A DNA stretch of 64,000 nt from CAZXFA01 sp964640085. GTDB lineage: Bacteria > Actinomycetota > UBA4738 > HRBIN12. The position numbers and the translations under genes were made by a program. Shown here piece by piece: positions 23,774-32,849 of this stretch. The notes under the pieces are model-generated. The model was not told the origin of the DNA. It worked only from the letters and a program-made list of their open reading frames with translations, and searched no databases. Numbering within the stretch: the stretch's first letter is position 1; the number at the start of each line of letters is the position of its first letter. The stretch covers positions 1 to 64,000 of the forward strand of contig CAZXFA010000001.1 in NCBI GenBank assembly GCA_964640085.1, given 5' to 3'.

Positions 23774-23862
23774 GGCCGTCCGAGGGTCGATCCGGCCGGG
23801 TCCCCAGCCCGGACGGAGGTGAGCCACCGGGGCCGGACCCGGCCGCGACATAGACTTCCCCG

Positions 23863-25284
23863 GTGAAGACCCGTCATCCGATCTCGGTGCTCGCGGACCG
23901 CTACACGCTCGAGGAGGAGCTCGGACGCAGCGCCACCGGGATGGTGTGGCGAGCGACTGACACCCTGCTCCGGCGGTCGGTCACGGTGAGGCTCCTGCGC
24001 CCCGAGCTGGGAGAGGACCCCACGTTCGCCGGCTCGCTCCAGGAGCAGGTGCTCCGGGTGGCCTCGCTCCCCGGTCCGCCGCTGGCCCGGCTCCTCGACA
24101 CGGGCGAACAGGACGGCGTCGTGTTCCTGGTGCACGAGCACGTGGAGGGGACCAGCGCCCGGGCCCTGATCGACGCCGATGGGCCACGCCCGGTCCGGGA
24201 GGCCGCGCGGATCGCCCACCGCGTGCTCGAGGGGCTCGCGCGGGCGCACGCCGCCGGGGTCCTGCACCTCGACCTCGAGCCCGACGACGTGCTCCTCACC
24301 GCCGATGGCGACGTGCGGCTGACCGACCTCGGGATCGGCGCCGCGCTCCAGGGGTCGCGGGAGCCATCCGAGGCCTTCCGGCTCCTCGGCCTGCGGGACC
24401 CACCACCCGAACAACGGGGAGGACGGGTGGACCGACGTACCGACATCTTCGCCGTGGGGGCCCTCCTCTTCGAGCTGCTCACCGGAGAGCGGCCGCGGGG
24501 CCGGACCTCGCCGCGGCGGATGCGGTCCGAGGTCCCCCGAGCGCTCGACCGCGCGGTCGCCCGGGCGCTGGCGACGGACCCCGGCGATCGCTTCCCCGAT
24601 GCGGCGAGCTTCGGTGCGTCCCTGGAGCCGTTCGCCCGCGTCACCGCCCCGCGGGAGCGACCGGCCCACCGCGAGAGGTGGGTGCGCTCCTGGCTCATCG
24701 CCCCCGTGCTCGTGGTCGTCCTGGCCGCGACGGCGATGGGGATCGGGCTGTGGCTCGGCGGCCTGGAGGTGGGCGGCCCTCTGGGGATCCGACCCGCAGG
24801 GGACGAAGCCCCGACCCACCCTCCGGCCGTGCGTGCTTCGTCGATGCCGGACCCGGTGGTGATCCGACCGGTCGACGTGTCGACGGTGGACCCGTTCGGA
24901 GATGGTCAGGAGCACGATGCGAACCTCGGGCTGATCCTGGATGGGGACGCCGCCACCGCCTGGCGGTCCGAGGACTACTTCGACGGGCGGCTGAACAAGC
25001 CGGGCGTCGGACTCCTGTTCGATCTCGGCCAGGCGTGGACGGTCACGGGGTTCGAGCTGTCGACACCCTACCCCGGCTACGCGATCGCGCTCGCGGTCGG
25101 CGACGACCCCGGATCGCTGCCGGACCAGGTGGGGGAGCCGATCCTCACCACCGCCAAGACGATCGGGACGCTGGAGGGCTCGGGGCGGTACGTCCTGGTG
25201 TGGATCACATCCGTGGTGCAGGCCGGGAACGGCAACCGCGCCGTGGTGGCCGAGTTCGACGTGCTCGGGGCTCCCGGTGCCTGA
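23863..25284 (+). CDS. transmembrane pseudokinase with extracellular discoidin-like domain
   Basis: A 473-residue Ser/Thr kinase-fold protein that has lost catalytic residues. The ATP Lys position reads VTVR (Arg43), the HRDLKPxN loop reads HLDLEPDD (135-142), and DFG reads DLG (155-157). One membrane helix spans about 277-298, followed by an outer domain (NLGLILDGDAATAWRSEDYF, LLFDLGQAWTVTGFELSTPY) like a discoidin/sugar-binding fold. This is exactly the C-terminal part of mycobacterial MviN (Rv3910), where the phosphorylated pseudokinase recruits FhaA to control MurJ. Here it is a separate protein. TAGACT at 23851-23856 is 6 bases before the GTG. It overlaps the sigma-factor gene by 8 bases. 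Confidence 0.87.
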   Translation: MKTRHPISVLADRYTLEEELGRSATGMVWRATDTLLRRSVTVRLLRPELGEDPTFAGSLQEQVLRVASLPGPPLARLLDTGEQDGVVFLVHEHVEGTSARALIDADGPRPVREAARIAHRVLEGLARAHAAGVLHLDLEPDDVLLTADGDVRLTDLGIGAALQGSREPSEAFRLLGLRDPPPEQRGGRVDRRTDIFAVGALLFELLTGERPRGRTSPRRMRSEVPRALDRAVARALATDPGDRFPDAASFGASLEPFARVTAPRERPAHRERWVRSWLIAPVLVVVLAATAMGIGLWLGGLEVGGPLGIRPAGDEAPTHPPAVRASSMPDPVVIRPVDVSTVDPFGDGQEHDANLGLILDGDAATAWRSEDYFDGRLNKPGVGLLFDLGQAWTVTGFELSTPYPGYAIALAVGDDPGSLPDQVGEPILTTAKTIGTLEGSGRYVLVWITSVVQAGNGNRAVVAEFDVLGAPGA

Positions 25285-25912
25285 GGGGTCGTCCGATCGC
25301 GACGAGGACCTGGTCCGCCGGTTCGTGTCGGGGGACCGGGCCGCGTTCGCGGTGCTGGTCGAGCGGCACGAGCGCCGCGTGTACAACCTCGCCCTGCGGA
25401 TGACCGGCCGCGAGGAGGACGCCCGCGACGCCTCCCAGGAAGCGTTCCTCACGGCGCTCCGCAAGCTCTCATCGTTCCGCGGGGAGGCGGCGTTCGCCAC
25501 CTGGCTCCACCGGGTGACCGTGAACGCCTGCTACGACCTGCTCCGCAAGCGCCAGCGGGCGCCGCTGCTGGACCGCGGCGACGACGAGCGCCCGGAGCCC
25601 GAACCGCCCCCGGCGCCCGACCACGCGGAGGACGCGGTCACCTCGCTGGACGTCCAGCGGGCGCTCCTGCAGGTCCCGCCGGACTACCGAGCGGTGATGA
25701 TCCTGCACGACGTGCAGGATCTCCCACAGGATCAGGTGGCGGCGATCCTGCGTATCCCGATCGGGACCGTGAAGTCGCGCCTGCACCGTGGACGGATCGC
25801 GCTGGCCCGAGCCCTGGACGTCGAGCCCGCTCAGAGGTCGCCGGGGCACGCCCCCCCCGACGGGGAACGCCACGGCGGGGCCGGACCGTCAGACGGGACG
25901 GTGGTCCGATGA
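25277..25912 (+). CDS. ECF sigma factor (SigM-like)
   Basis: A 211-residue extracytoplasmic-function sigma factor. Region 2 reads VERHERRVYNLALRMTGREE with DASQEAFLTALRKLSSFRGE and FATWLHRVTVNACYDLLRKR; region 4 reads LPPDYRAVMILHDV-like (here VPPDYRAVMILHDVQDLPQD) and the helix-turn-helix VAAILRIPIGTVKSRLHRGR. Gene order (murJ, pseudokinase, sigma, anti-sigma, and trxB/trxA further on) matches SigM of mycobacteria and streptomycetes. The C-terminal ~40 residues are Pro/Gly/Arg-rich. It overlaps its anti-sigma gene by ATGA. A regulon including envelope stress genes is an inference from synteny. Confidence 0.93.
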   Translation: MPEGSSDRDEDLVRRFVSGDRAAFAVLVERHERRVYNLALRMTGREEDARDASQEAFLTALRKLSSFRGEAAFATWLHRVTVNACYDLLRKRQRAPLLDRGDDERPEPEPPPAPDHAEDAVTSLDVQRALLQVPPDYRAVMILHDVQDLPQDQVAAILRIPIGTVKSRLHRGRIALARALDVEPAQRSPGHAPPDGERHGGAGPSDGTVVR

Positions 25913-26655
25913 CCCATCCCGAGGAACTCCTGGCCGGCCTCGTCGACGGCACGCTCACCGATGCCGAGCGCGCCGAGGCCGATGCGCATCTCGCCGGGTG
26001 CTCGTCGTGCCGGGAGGAGATCGAGCTGTCCACGACCGCCCTCGCCGCGCTCGCGCGGCTCGAGGACGAGCCGGTTCCGTTCGGCGTGACCGGCCCCGTG
26101 CTGGCGGAGGCGGAACGCCGGTTCGAGCGGCGTCGGGCGGTCGTGTGGGAGCGGCTCCAGTGGGCGGCCGGCCTGGCCGCGGCCGCCGCCCTGGTGACCG
26201 TGGTGGCCCTGAGCCTCCGCGGTGGTGGCGACGAAGACCTGCGCGCCGGCGTCGGCGGAGCGAGCGGCGCCCCGGCTCCCGCCGGCGAGGCCGAGGCCGT
26301 CCTCGGCGGAGCGGCGCCTCCGGGTCTGGAGCGCCGACCCGACGTGACCTACGACGAGTCCGCCATCCGCTCGCTCGCCAGGGACGCGGCGGCCGCGGCC
26401 GAGGACCGGGGCGGGGCCGCGCGGCTCGCCCCTCCCGACGAGGCGTTGGCGTGCCTTCGATCCAGCGGCGCCCCGGTCGACGAGCCCGCCGACCTGTTGG
26501 TTCGGCTGATCGAGGCGACGTACGGCGACACCCCCGCCTACCTCGCCGTCTTCCTCGAAGGTCCCGGCGCGCGGCAGCCGCCGGACCATGCCGTGGTCTG
26601 GGTCGTGGCCATGGACGATTGCCGCATCCTGATCACCGCCTCGCAGCAGCTCTGA
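25909..26655 (+). CDS. membrane-spanning zinc-finger anti-sigma factor
   Basis: A 248-residue anti-sigma factor. The cytoplasmic N terminus carries the ZAS motif ADAHLAGCSSC (HxxxCxxC, residues ~25-35) that holds the cognate ECF sigma. One membrane helix (AAGLAAAAALVTVVALSLRG) lies at about 82-103. The outer part has an Ala/Gly/Pro linker and a C-terminal domain of ~85 residues with two Cys (ALACLRSSG and MDDCRILI) that could form a disulfide. Coupled by ATGA to the sigma gene. It corresponds in position to Rv3912. Confidence 0.88.
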   Translation: MTHPEELLAGLVDGTLTDAERAEADAHLAGCSSCREEIELSTTALAALARLEDEPVPFGVTGPVLAEAERRFERRRAVVWERLQWAAGLAAAAALVTVVALSLRGGGDEDLRAGVGGASGAPAPAGEAEAVLGGAAPPGLERRPDVTYDESAIRSLARDAAAAAEDRGGAARLAPPDEALACLRSSGAPVDEPADLLVRLIEATYGDTPAYLAVFLEGPGARQPPDHAVVWVVAMDDCRILITASQQL

Positions 26656-26708
26656 GGATCTCCTCCTGGCCTGGATGCTTCGAGCGTCCACTCGTAGAGT
26701 TACGGTCC

Positions 26709-27407
26709 GTGAGGTACCGGGTCGAGCAGCTCGCGTCCGCCTGCGACGTCTCCGTCGACACCGTCCGCTATTACCAGTCCCGTGGGCTCCTCCCCCCTCC
26801 CGAGCGCGAGGGCCGCGTGGCCTGGTACGGGACCGAGCACACCCGCCGGATCCGCGAGATCCGCTCGCTCCGGCGCCGGGGGCTGACGCTGGCCGCGATC
26901 AAGCGGGTGCTGGACGGGGAGGGCGATCGCGCGGACGCCGACCTGGCCGCCGCCGTCGCGGCTGCACGGGGCGAAACCGGCGAGGAGGAGGTCTTGCCGC
27001 TCGAGGCGTTCGCGCGGCGCAGCGGCGTGCCCGCATCGCTGATCCAGGCGGTCGAGCGCGAGGGGATCCTGCTCGGGCGGCGAGTGGACGGCCAGATGCG
27101 CTACACGACCGCGGACATCGACATGGTGCGGGCCGCCCTCCGACTCCTCGAGTTCGGCCTCCCGCTCGGCGAGCTCCTCGCGCTCGCCCGCGACGCGCAC
27201 GATGCGATGGTCGGCCTGGCCGACCGCGCGGTCGAGCTCTTCGACGAGCACGTCCGTAAGCCGATCCGCGACACCGCCAGGTCCGAGGAGGACACGGCCG
27301 AGCAGCTCGTCGATGCGTTCGACACCCTCCTGCCGGCCGCAACGAACCTCGTGGCCAACCACTTCCGTCGGGTGCTCCTGGACCGAGCCGGGGAGCGCCT
27401 GGGGTGA
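26709..27407 (+). CDS. tandem MerR-type transcriptional regulator
   Basis: A 232-residue regulator with two MerR-like DNA-binding segments. The first (residues 1-70) reads RVEQLASACDVSVDTVRYYQ with SLRRRGLTLAAIKRVL; the second (about residues 98-165) reads LEAFARRSGVPASLIQAVER with MRYTTADIDMVRAALRLLEF. The C-terminal ~65 residues are helical and may bind a ligand. TAGAGT at 26695-26700 lies 8 bases before the GTG. Its stop overlaps the menG GTG start, so it leads the menaquinone operon and may control it. A similar duplicated-MerR architecture exists in actinobacteria without a well-defined ligand. Confidence 0.85.
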   Translation: MRYRVEQLASACDVSVDTVRYYQSRGLLPPPEREGRVAWYGTEHTRRIREIRSLRRRGLTLAAIKRVLDGEGDRADADLAAAVAAARGETGEEEVLPLEAFARRSGVPASLIQAVEREGILLGRRVDGQMRYTTADIDMVRAALRLLEFGLPLGELLALARDAHDAMVGLADRAVELFDEHVRKPIRDTARSEEDTAEQLVDAFDTLLPAATNLVANHFRRVLLDRAGERLG

Positions 27408-28093
27408 CGGCAGACGAGCTCCCCCGCGGCGACGCGAAGGCTCCGGCCGTTCGGAGCATGTTCGACGCGATCGCCGACCGCTACGACCTGGTGAACCGGC
27501 TGATGACGTTCGGGATGGACGTCGGATGGCGGCGGCGCGCGGTCCGCGAGCTCAGGCTGCCCGGCGGGGCGCTCGTGGCCGATCTCGCGTGCGGAACGGG
27601 GGACCTGTGCAGCGAGCTCGTGCGGGACGGCTACCGGGCCGTCGGGTTCGACTTCGCCCACGGGATGCTGCTCCGCGCCACCACCCACGCACCGCTGGTC
27701 GAGGCCGACGTGCTCCGGCTCCCGCTCAGGGAGGCGAGCGTGGACGGCGCCACCTGCGGGTTCGCCCTCCGGAACGTGACGGACCTCGACGCGTTCTTCG
27801 CCGAGACGGCCCGTGTCGTGAGGCCGGAGGGACGGGTAACGTTCCTGGAGGCGAGCGAACCGGATGGGCACCTGATGCGAGCCGGCCACGCGATCTACTT
27901 CCGCCGCCTCGTCCCGTTGATCGGCGGCGCGCTGTCGGACCGGAGGGCGTACGCGTACCTGCCGCGCTCGATGGCCTACCTCCCGCCCACGGACGACCTG
28001 ATCGGGCTGCTCCGGGACGCCGGGTTCCCCGACGCGGGACGTCGCCCGCTGTCGGGAGGGATCGCGCAGCTGCTGGTCGGGACGCGGCGATGA
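27404..28093 (+). CDS. menG: demethylmenaquinone methyltransferase
   Basis: A 229-residue UbiE/MenG methyltransferase, carrying out the last step to menaquinone by SAM-dependent C-methylation of demethylmenaquinone. The signature start RSMFDAIADRYDLVNRLMTF is followed by the SAM motif VADLACGTGDLC (about residues 58-69), VDGATCGFALRNVTDLDAFF and the C-terminal YLPRSMAYLPPTDDLIGLLR. GTG 27404 overlaps the regulator gene, and its stop overlaps menF by ATGA. Confidence 0.94.
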   Translation: MTADELPRGDAKAPAVRSMFDAIADRYDLVNRLMTFGMDVGWRRRAVRELRLPGGALVADLACGTGDLCSELVRDGYRAVGFDFAHGMLLRATTHAPLVEADVLRLPLREASVDGATCGFALRNVTDLDAFFAETARVVRPEGRVTFLEASEPDGHLMRAGHAIYFRRLVPLIGGALSDRRAYAYLPRSMAYLPPTDDLIGLLRDAGFPDAGRRPLSGGIAQLLVGTRR

Positions 28094-29349
28094 ACGAGGC
28101 GCCTCTCCGCGCGTTCGCGTCGCCGCTGGGGCCGGCGTTCGACCTGCTAGCGACCTACCACGGCGGCGGCTTCTTCTTCGAGCGAAGCGGGCTCGGGGTC
28201 GCCACCGCCGGCGTGGCGCGCACCCTCCATGCCGAGCCCGGACCCGAGCGGATCCTCAGCCTGTCCCGCTCGGTCGCCGAGGCCCTCGCCGAGATCCGCC
28301 GCGACCCGGATGGCCCTCCGCCGATCGCCGTCCTCTCGATCCCGTTCGACGACGCCGGCCCGATCGACGCCACGATCCCGGCGCGCACCGTCGTGCGACG
28401 CGAGCGGGGGCGCACGTGGCAGGTCGACGTGGTGGCCGAGGGGATCGGACGACCGCATGGGTCCCGCGACCGCTGGACCGGCCGAACGACGCCGCACGAG
28501 GCCTTCGAGGACATCCAGCTCCGTCCCGACCCCGATCCGGACGAGTACGCGGAGGCCGTGGAGCGGGTGACCAAGCAGATCTGCTCGGGCAAGCTCCGCA
28601 AGGTCGTGCTCGCCCGGACGCTGCTCGTGGATGCCGAGCGGAAGCTCGATCCCCGGCAGCTCCTGTGGAGGCTCCGCGCCGTCGACCCGGACTGCTACGC
28701 GTTCGCGACGCCGGTGTCGATCCCCACACCGGGCGCGACCCTGGTCGGGGCCTCTCCCGAGCTCCTCGTGCGTCGGCGCGGCCGGGTGGTCGAGGCGACG
28801 CCGCTGGCCGGCTCCGCGCCCCGGTTCGGCGACCTCGTACGCGATCGCGCCTCCGCCGAACGACTGTTCGGCTCGGACAAGGACCGCGAGGAGCACGCCC
28901 TGGTGGTCGAGGACGTCGCCCGTGTGCTCACCGCCTACTGCGACGACCTCGAGCACCCGCACGAGCCCGAGCTCCTGGGCACCGCGAACGTCTGGCACCT
29001 CGCCACGCCCTTCCGGGGTCGTCTGCACGACCGCCGCGCCAGCGTCCTCGACCTCACCGCCGCCCTGCACCCCACGCCTGCCGTCTGCGGGACCCCTCGG
29101 GAGGCGGCGCGCGAGGCGCTCGAGGAGCTGGAGCCGATCGACCGCGGCGCGTACTCGGGCCCGGTCGGGTGGGTCGACGCCGACGGGGATGGCGAGCTCG
29201 CGATCGCGCTGCGCTGTGCGGAGATCACCGGGGCCACGGCCCGACTCTTCGCCGGCGCCGGGATCGTCGCCGACTCGGTCCCCGAGGCCGAGGTCGACGA
29301 GACCGAGGGGAAGTTCCGGGCCCTGCTCGACGCGCTCCGCTGGGGCTGA
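28090..29349 (+). CDS. menF: isochorismate synthase
   Basis: A 419-residue chorismate-binding enzyme converting chorismate to isochorismate, the entry to menaquinone synthesis. Conserved blocks are SGKLRKVVLARTLLVDAE (about 162-180), GASPELLVRRRGRVVEATPL, the catalytic segment FGSDKDREEHALVVEDVARV, NVWHLATPFRG, LHPTPAVCGTPREAAREALE and the closing DRGAYSGPVGWVDADGDGEL. Context with menD and menG favours menaquinone use over siderophore use. The gene is convergent with menD, 48 bases apart. Confidence 0.93.
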   Translation: MNEAPLRAFASPLGPAFDLLATYHGGGFFFERSGLGVATAGVARTLHAEPGPERILSLSRSVAEALAEIRRDPDGPPPIAVLSIPFDDAGPIDATIPARTVVRRERGRTWQVDVVAEGIGRPHGSRDRWTGRTTPHEAFEDIQLRPDPDPDEYAEAVERVTKQICSGKLRKVVLARTLLVDAERKLDPRQLLWRLRAVDPDCYAFATPVSIPTPGATLVGASPELLVRRRGRVVEATPLAGSAPRFGDLVRDRASAERLFGSDKDREEHALVVEDVARVLTAYCDDLEHPHEPELLGTANVWHLATPFRGRLHDRRASVLDLTAALHPTPAVCGTPREAAREALEELEPIDRGAYSGPVGWVDADGDGELAIALRCAEITGATARLFAGAGIVADSVPEAEVDETEGKFRALLDALRWG

Positions 29350-29397
29350 TCCCCTCAGCGGGCGGCGCTCTGGGCCTCGCCGGATCGAGCCGCGATC

Positions 29398-31083
29398 CTA
29401 GCGAGGATCGAGCGCCGTCACGACCGCGTCGCAGACCTCCTCGTGCCGACGCAGGTTCGCCTCGCGGTCGATCGGCACCTCAACGACGTGCACCCCGCCC
29501 GCGGCGCGCGCCGCCTCGATCGCGGGGACGAGGTCGCCCGGCCGCGTCACGAGGGCGTTGCCAGCGCCGGCCGCTGCGCACACCGCGGCCAGGTCGAGCC
29601 CGTGCGGGGTCGTGAACAGCGCCTCGAGCTCGGGGAGCGCCCGTTGCGGAAGGAAGGAGAAGATCGCGCCGCCCCCGTTGTTCGGGACGACGAGGACGCA
29701 GTCCGGGTCCTGGCGGGCGCTCCACAGCAGCGAGCTGGCGTCGTGCAGCAGCGTGAGGTCGCCGCACAGGGCGGTGGTGATCGTGCCGGTGGCGGCGACG
29801 CCGAGCGCCGTCGAGACGAACCCGTCGATCCCGCTCGCCCCGCGGTTGCCGATCACGCGCAGTCCGGCCCTCGGCGCCATGTAGGCGTCGAGGTCGCGGA
29901 CCGGCATGCTCGAGCCGACCACGAGCGTCGAGCCGGCGGGCGCGGTCATCGCCACGTCGCGCGCGATCCGCGGCTCGGACGGCTCGACCCAGGAGTCGAG
30001 GAGAGCGTCGACCGCCCCGCGCGCGATCCGGTCCGCCTCGCGCCAGGACCGCATCCAAGGCGTCTCCGGGACCGGGTCGAGGAGTTGGAGGAGCTCGGCC
30101 ACCAGGGCTCGGGCCACAGGACGGATCGACCACGCCGCCTTCCGGTAGGGATCGCCCACCACATGGTCCGGATCGAGGATCACGAGCCTCGGGACGCGGC
30201 GGACGAGCTCGAGCGCCGGCCGCGACGTGGGCGCGGCGCCGACCTGCACGACCGCCTCCGGCAGGTGCGCATCGAGGAACGTGCCTGCCGCCAGCAGGTG
30301 CTGGCCGGCGGCGAGCGCGCCGGGCGCGCGCACCCCGGAGGTCGGCTCAGCGAGCAGGGGCCAGGAGACCCGCTCGGCGAGCTCGACAAGGCCGGCAGGG
30401 CCTTCGCGCAGCGTCCCCACGAGGAACAGGCCGCGCTCGGTCGAGGCGAGCTCGGCCACCAGGCGCTCGATGTCCTCGGGTCCGAGGCGCCTGTCCGGGC
30501 GCGGCTCGTGCGCGTCGGGAGGCGACGCCGGCAGCGGCGTCGCCTCGGGCACGAGCGGCTCGCGGAACGGGAGGCTGAGGTGCACGGGGCCTGGCGGCGG
30601 ACCGAGCGCCGCCAGAACCGCGCCCTCGATCGGCGCACGCCACGCGGCCGGGTCCGGAGGTCCCTCCCCGAGCGGCAGATGGATCTCGCGCCGTACGTGT
30701 GCGCCGAAGATCCGGCGCTGATCGATCGTCTGGTTGGCGCCGACCCCCTGGAGCTCCGGGGGCCGGTCGGCGGTCAGTAGGAACAGCATCGTGCGCGACA
30801 TCGATGCCTCGACCACCGCCGGGAGGAGGTTCGCCACCGCCGTCCCGCTCGTGCACGCGACCGCGGTCGGTCGCCCCGTGGCCTTGGCGACCCCCAACGC
30901 GAAGAACGCCGACGCGCGCTCGTCGAGGTGGACGTGGAGCCGGACGCCGGGGTGCCGCGCGAGCGCCAGCGCGACCGGCGTCGAACGGGAGCCCGGGGAG
31001 AGGCACGCGCGCTCCATCCCCGCCCGGACGAGCTCGTCGACGACCCCCCAGGCCGCCTCGAACGCACGCTCGGCGTGACCCAT
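29398..31083 (-). CDS. menD: SEPHCHC synthase (MenD)
   Basis: A 561-residue thiamine-diphosphate enzyme joining 2-oxoglutarate and isochorismate to give SEPHCHC. Conserved parts are CLSPGSRSTPVALAL (about residues 28-42), DERASAFFALGVAKATGRPT containing the ThDP-activating Glu, TADRPPELQGVGANQTIDQ, and the C-terminal ThDP/Mg motif CGDLTLLHDASSLLWSARQD with VVPNNGGGAIFSFLPQ. ATG 31083 shares one base with the menA stop (TGATG). It is the last gene of the leftward menB-menA-menD operon. Confidence 0.95.
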   Translation of the reverse strand: MGHAERAFEAAWGVVDELVRAGMERACLSPGSRSTPVALALARHPGVRLHVHLDERASAFFALGVAKATGRPTAVACTSGTAVANLLPAVVEASMSRTMLFLLTADRPPELQGVGANQTIDQRRIFGAHVRREIHLPLGEGPPDPAAWRAPIEGAVLAALGPPPGPVHLSLPFREPLVPEATPLPASPPDAHEPRPDRRLGPEDIERLVAELASTERGLFLVGTLREGPAGLVELAERVSWPLLAEPTSGVRAPGALAAGQHLLAAGTFLDAHLPEAVVQVGAAPTSRPALELVRRVPRLVILDPDHVVGDPYRKAAWSIRPVARALVAELLQLLDPVPETPWMRSWREADRIARGAVDALLDSWVEPSEPRIARDVAMTAPAGSTLVVGSSMPVRDLDAYMAPRAGLRVIGNRGASGIDGFVSTALGVAATGTITTALCGDLTLLHDASSLLWSARQDPDCVLVVPNNGGGAIFSFLPQRALPELEALFTTPHGLDLAAVCAAAGAGNALVTRPGDLVPAIEAARAAGGVHVVEVPIDREANLRRHEEVCDAVVTALDPR

Positions 31084-31970
31084 CACGCGGCCCAGAGCCC
31101 GAGGGCGAGGAGCGCGCCGAAGCAGACGGTGAGCAGGACGGTCCCGGTCAGCACGGGGATCAGGTCCGGTCCCCGTGCCGCCCCCACCCGCTCCATCGGT
31201 CGGATCGCGATCGGCCAAGCGGCGAGCGCGAGGAGGGCCGACATCGGCAGCCCGCTCCCCTGGTCCACGAGGTCGATCACGACGCCCCCGACCACGGCGA
31301 CGAAGGCCCCCACGACGAGCGCCCGGTAGAGGCGTCGCCCTCGCCGGGCGCCAAGGCGCACGGCGAGCGTCCGCTTCCCGGCCGCGGCGTCGGTCGGGAT
31401 GTCCCGGACGTTGTTCGCCTCGAGGATCGCAACGATCAGCAGGCCCATCGGCACGCTCGACCACCAGGCGGCGGCGGTCACGGTGCCGGCGTTCACATAT
31501 GCCGTGCCCACCGTCGCCATCACGCCGAAGAAGACGAACACCGAGAGCTCGCCCAAGCCGAGTCCCGCGTACGGCTTCGGACCACCGCTGTAGAGCCAGA
31601 GCGCGAGCATCGCGGCCGCGCCGATCGGGATCAGCCAGAGCGTGGTCGCGAGCGCGAGGGCGAGTCCAGCGAGGCCGGCGACGAGGATGCAGCCGAGCGC
31701 GGCCGCCAACACCGCTCCCGACGACGCCATGCCGGAGGACGTGAGGCGCGGGGGCCCGAGCCGGGCGTGGGTGTCGACCCCGCGGATCCCGTCGTGGAAG
31801 TCGTTCGCGAAGTTGACGCCGATCTGGAGCGCCAGCCCCACGACCAGCGCGGCGCCGAACCGCCACGGCACCACGCGGTCCGCGGCGGCTGCGCCGACCA
31901 CCACCGGGGTCAGGCTCGCGCCGAGCGTCCGGGGGCGGGCCCCGTGCACCCAGACCGCCAGTCGGCTCAC
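31083..31970 (-). CDS. menA: 1,4-dihydroxy-2-naphthoate polyprenyltransferase
   Basis: A 295-residue UbiA-family membrane prenyltransferase attaching the isoprenoid tail to dihydroxynaphthoate. The first Asp-rich motif reads NFANDFHDGIRGVDTHAR (about residues 52-69), the second NNVRDIPTDAAAGKRTLAVR, and about eight or nine membrane helices surround them. The opening VWVHGARPRTLGASLTPVVV is typical of MenA. GTG 31970 overlaps the menB stop (GTGA), and its stop shares a base with the menD start. Confidence 0.94.
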   Translation of the reverse strand: MSRLAVWVHGARPRTLGASLTPVVVGAAAADRVVPWRFGAALVVGLALQIGVNFANDFHDGIRGVDTHARLGPPRLTSSGMASSGAVLAAALGCILVAGLAGLALALATTLWLIPIGAAAMLALWLYSGGPKPYAGLGLGELSVFVFFGVMATVGTAYVNAGTVTAAAWWSSVPMGLLIVAILEANNVRDIPTDAAAGKRTLAVRLGARRGRRLYRALVVGAFVAVVGGVVIDLVDQGSGLPMSALLALAAWPIAIRPMERVGAARGPDLIPVLTGTVLLTVCFGALLALGLWAA

Positions 31971-32794
31971 GGTCGTTTGGGGAACCTGGTGAAGTCCGGC
32001 GGGCGCTTCTGGACGAACGCGTCCCGTCCCTCCTGCGCCTCCTCGGTCATGTAGTACAGGAGGGTGGCGTCGCCCGCGAGCTGTTGCACGCCCGCCAGCC
32101 CATCGGTCCCGGCGTTGATGCCCGCCTTCAGGAGCCGGAGCGCGAGTGGGCTCATCCTCAACATCTCCCTGCACCAGCGGACGGTCTCCGGCTCGAGCTC
32201 CTCCACGGGGACGACCGCGTTCACCAGCCCCCAGGACAGCGCCGTGATGCCGTCGTACTGCCGGCAGAGGAACCAGACCTCCTTGGCCCGCTTCTCGCCG
32301 ATCTGACGTGCGAGCAGGTTGATGCCGTACCCTCCGTCGAACGAACCCACCTTGGGCCCGGTCTGCCCGAACCGGGCGTTGTCGCCGGCGATCGTCAGGT
32401 CGCAGCACAGGTGGAGCACGTGGCCGCCGCCGATCGCGTACCCGGCCACCATCGCCACGACGGGCTTCGGGAGACGCCGGATCTGCATCTGGAGGTCGAG
32501 CACGTTCAGCCGGCTGACCCCGTCGTGGTGCCCGACGTAGCCGTCGTCGCCCCGGATCCGCTGATCCCCGCCGCTGCAGAAGGCCTCCGTGCCCTCCCCC
32601 GTCAGGATCACCACCCCAATCCCCCGGTCGTCCCGGGCGACCTCGAACGCGTGGGACATCTCCTGCACGGTGAGCGGCCGGAAGGCGTTGCGGACCTCCG
32701 GGCGCGCGATCGTGATCTTCGCGATGCCCTCGGCGGTCTCGTACCGGATGTCCGTGTACGTGCCGCCCGGGCGCCAGTCGATCGGCTCTTCCAT
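31967..32794 (-). CDS. menB: 1,4-dihydroxy-2-naphthoyl-CoA synthase
   Basis: A 275-residue crotonase-fold enzyme cyclising o-succinylbenzoyl-CoA to dihydroxynaphthoyl-CoA. MenB hallmarks are the GGDQRIRGDDGYVGHHDGVS segment, AIGGGHVLHLCCDLTIAGDN with the oxyanion hole, and GQTGPKVGSFDGGYG with the catalytic Asp; the C terminus ends ARPPDFTRFPKRP-like. ATG 32794 is chosen, an in-frame GTG at 32806 being possible. The promoter hexamer TAGGCT (32844-32839 on this strand) overlaps the -10 of divergent menE. Confidence 0.95.
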   Translation of the reverse strand: MEEPIDWRPGGTYTDIRYETAEGIAKITIARPEVRNAFRPLTVQEMSHAFEVARDDRGIGVVILTGEGTEAFCSGGDQRIRGDDGYVGHHDGVSRLNVLDLQMQIRRLPKPVVAMVAGYAIGGGHVLHLCCDLTIAGDNARFGQTGPKVGSFDGGYGINLLARQIGEKRAKEVWFLCRQYDGITALSWGLVNAVVPVEELEPETVRWCREMLRMSPLALRLLKAGINAGTDGLAGVQQLAGDATLLYYMTEEAQEGRDAFVQKRPPDFTRFPKRP

Positions 32795-32836
32795 GCGACC
32801 ATCCACTCAGAGAGCGTGCGCTCGAACGATGTCGGC

Positions 32837-32844
32837 TAGCCTAT
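32837..32844. promoter_or_regulatory. overlapping divergent -10 elements of menB and menE
   Basis: The sequence TAGCCTAT... contains TAGCCT (32837-32842, + strand, 7 bases before the menE GTG) and, on the other strand, the hexamer TAGGCT read from 32844-side bases AGCCTA (32838-32843). Both fit the actinobacterial -10 form TANNNT, so one symmetric element could fire in both directions. Confidence 0.5.
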
Positions 32845-32849
32845 CCGAA

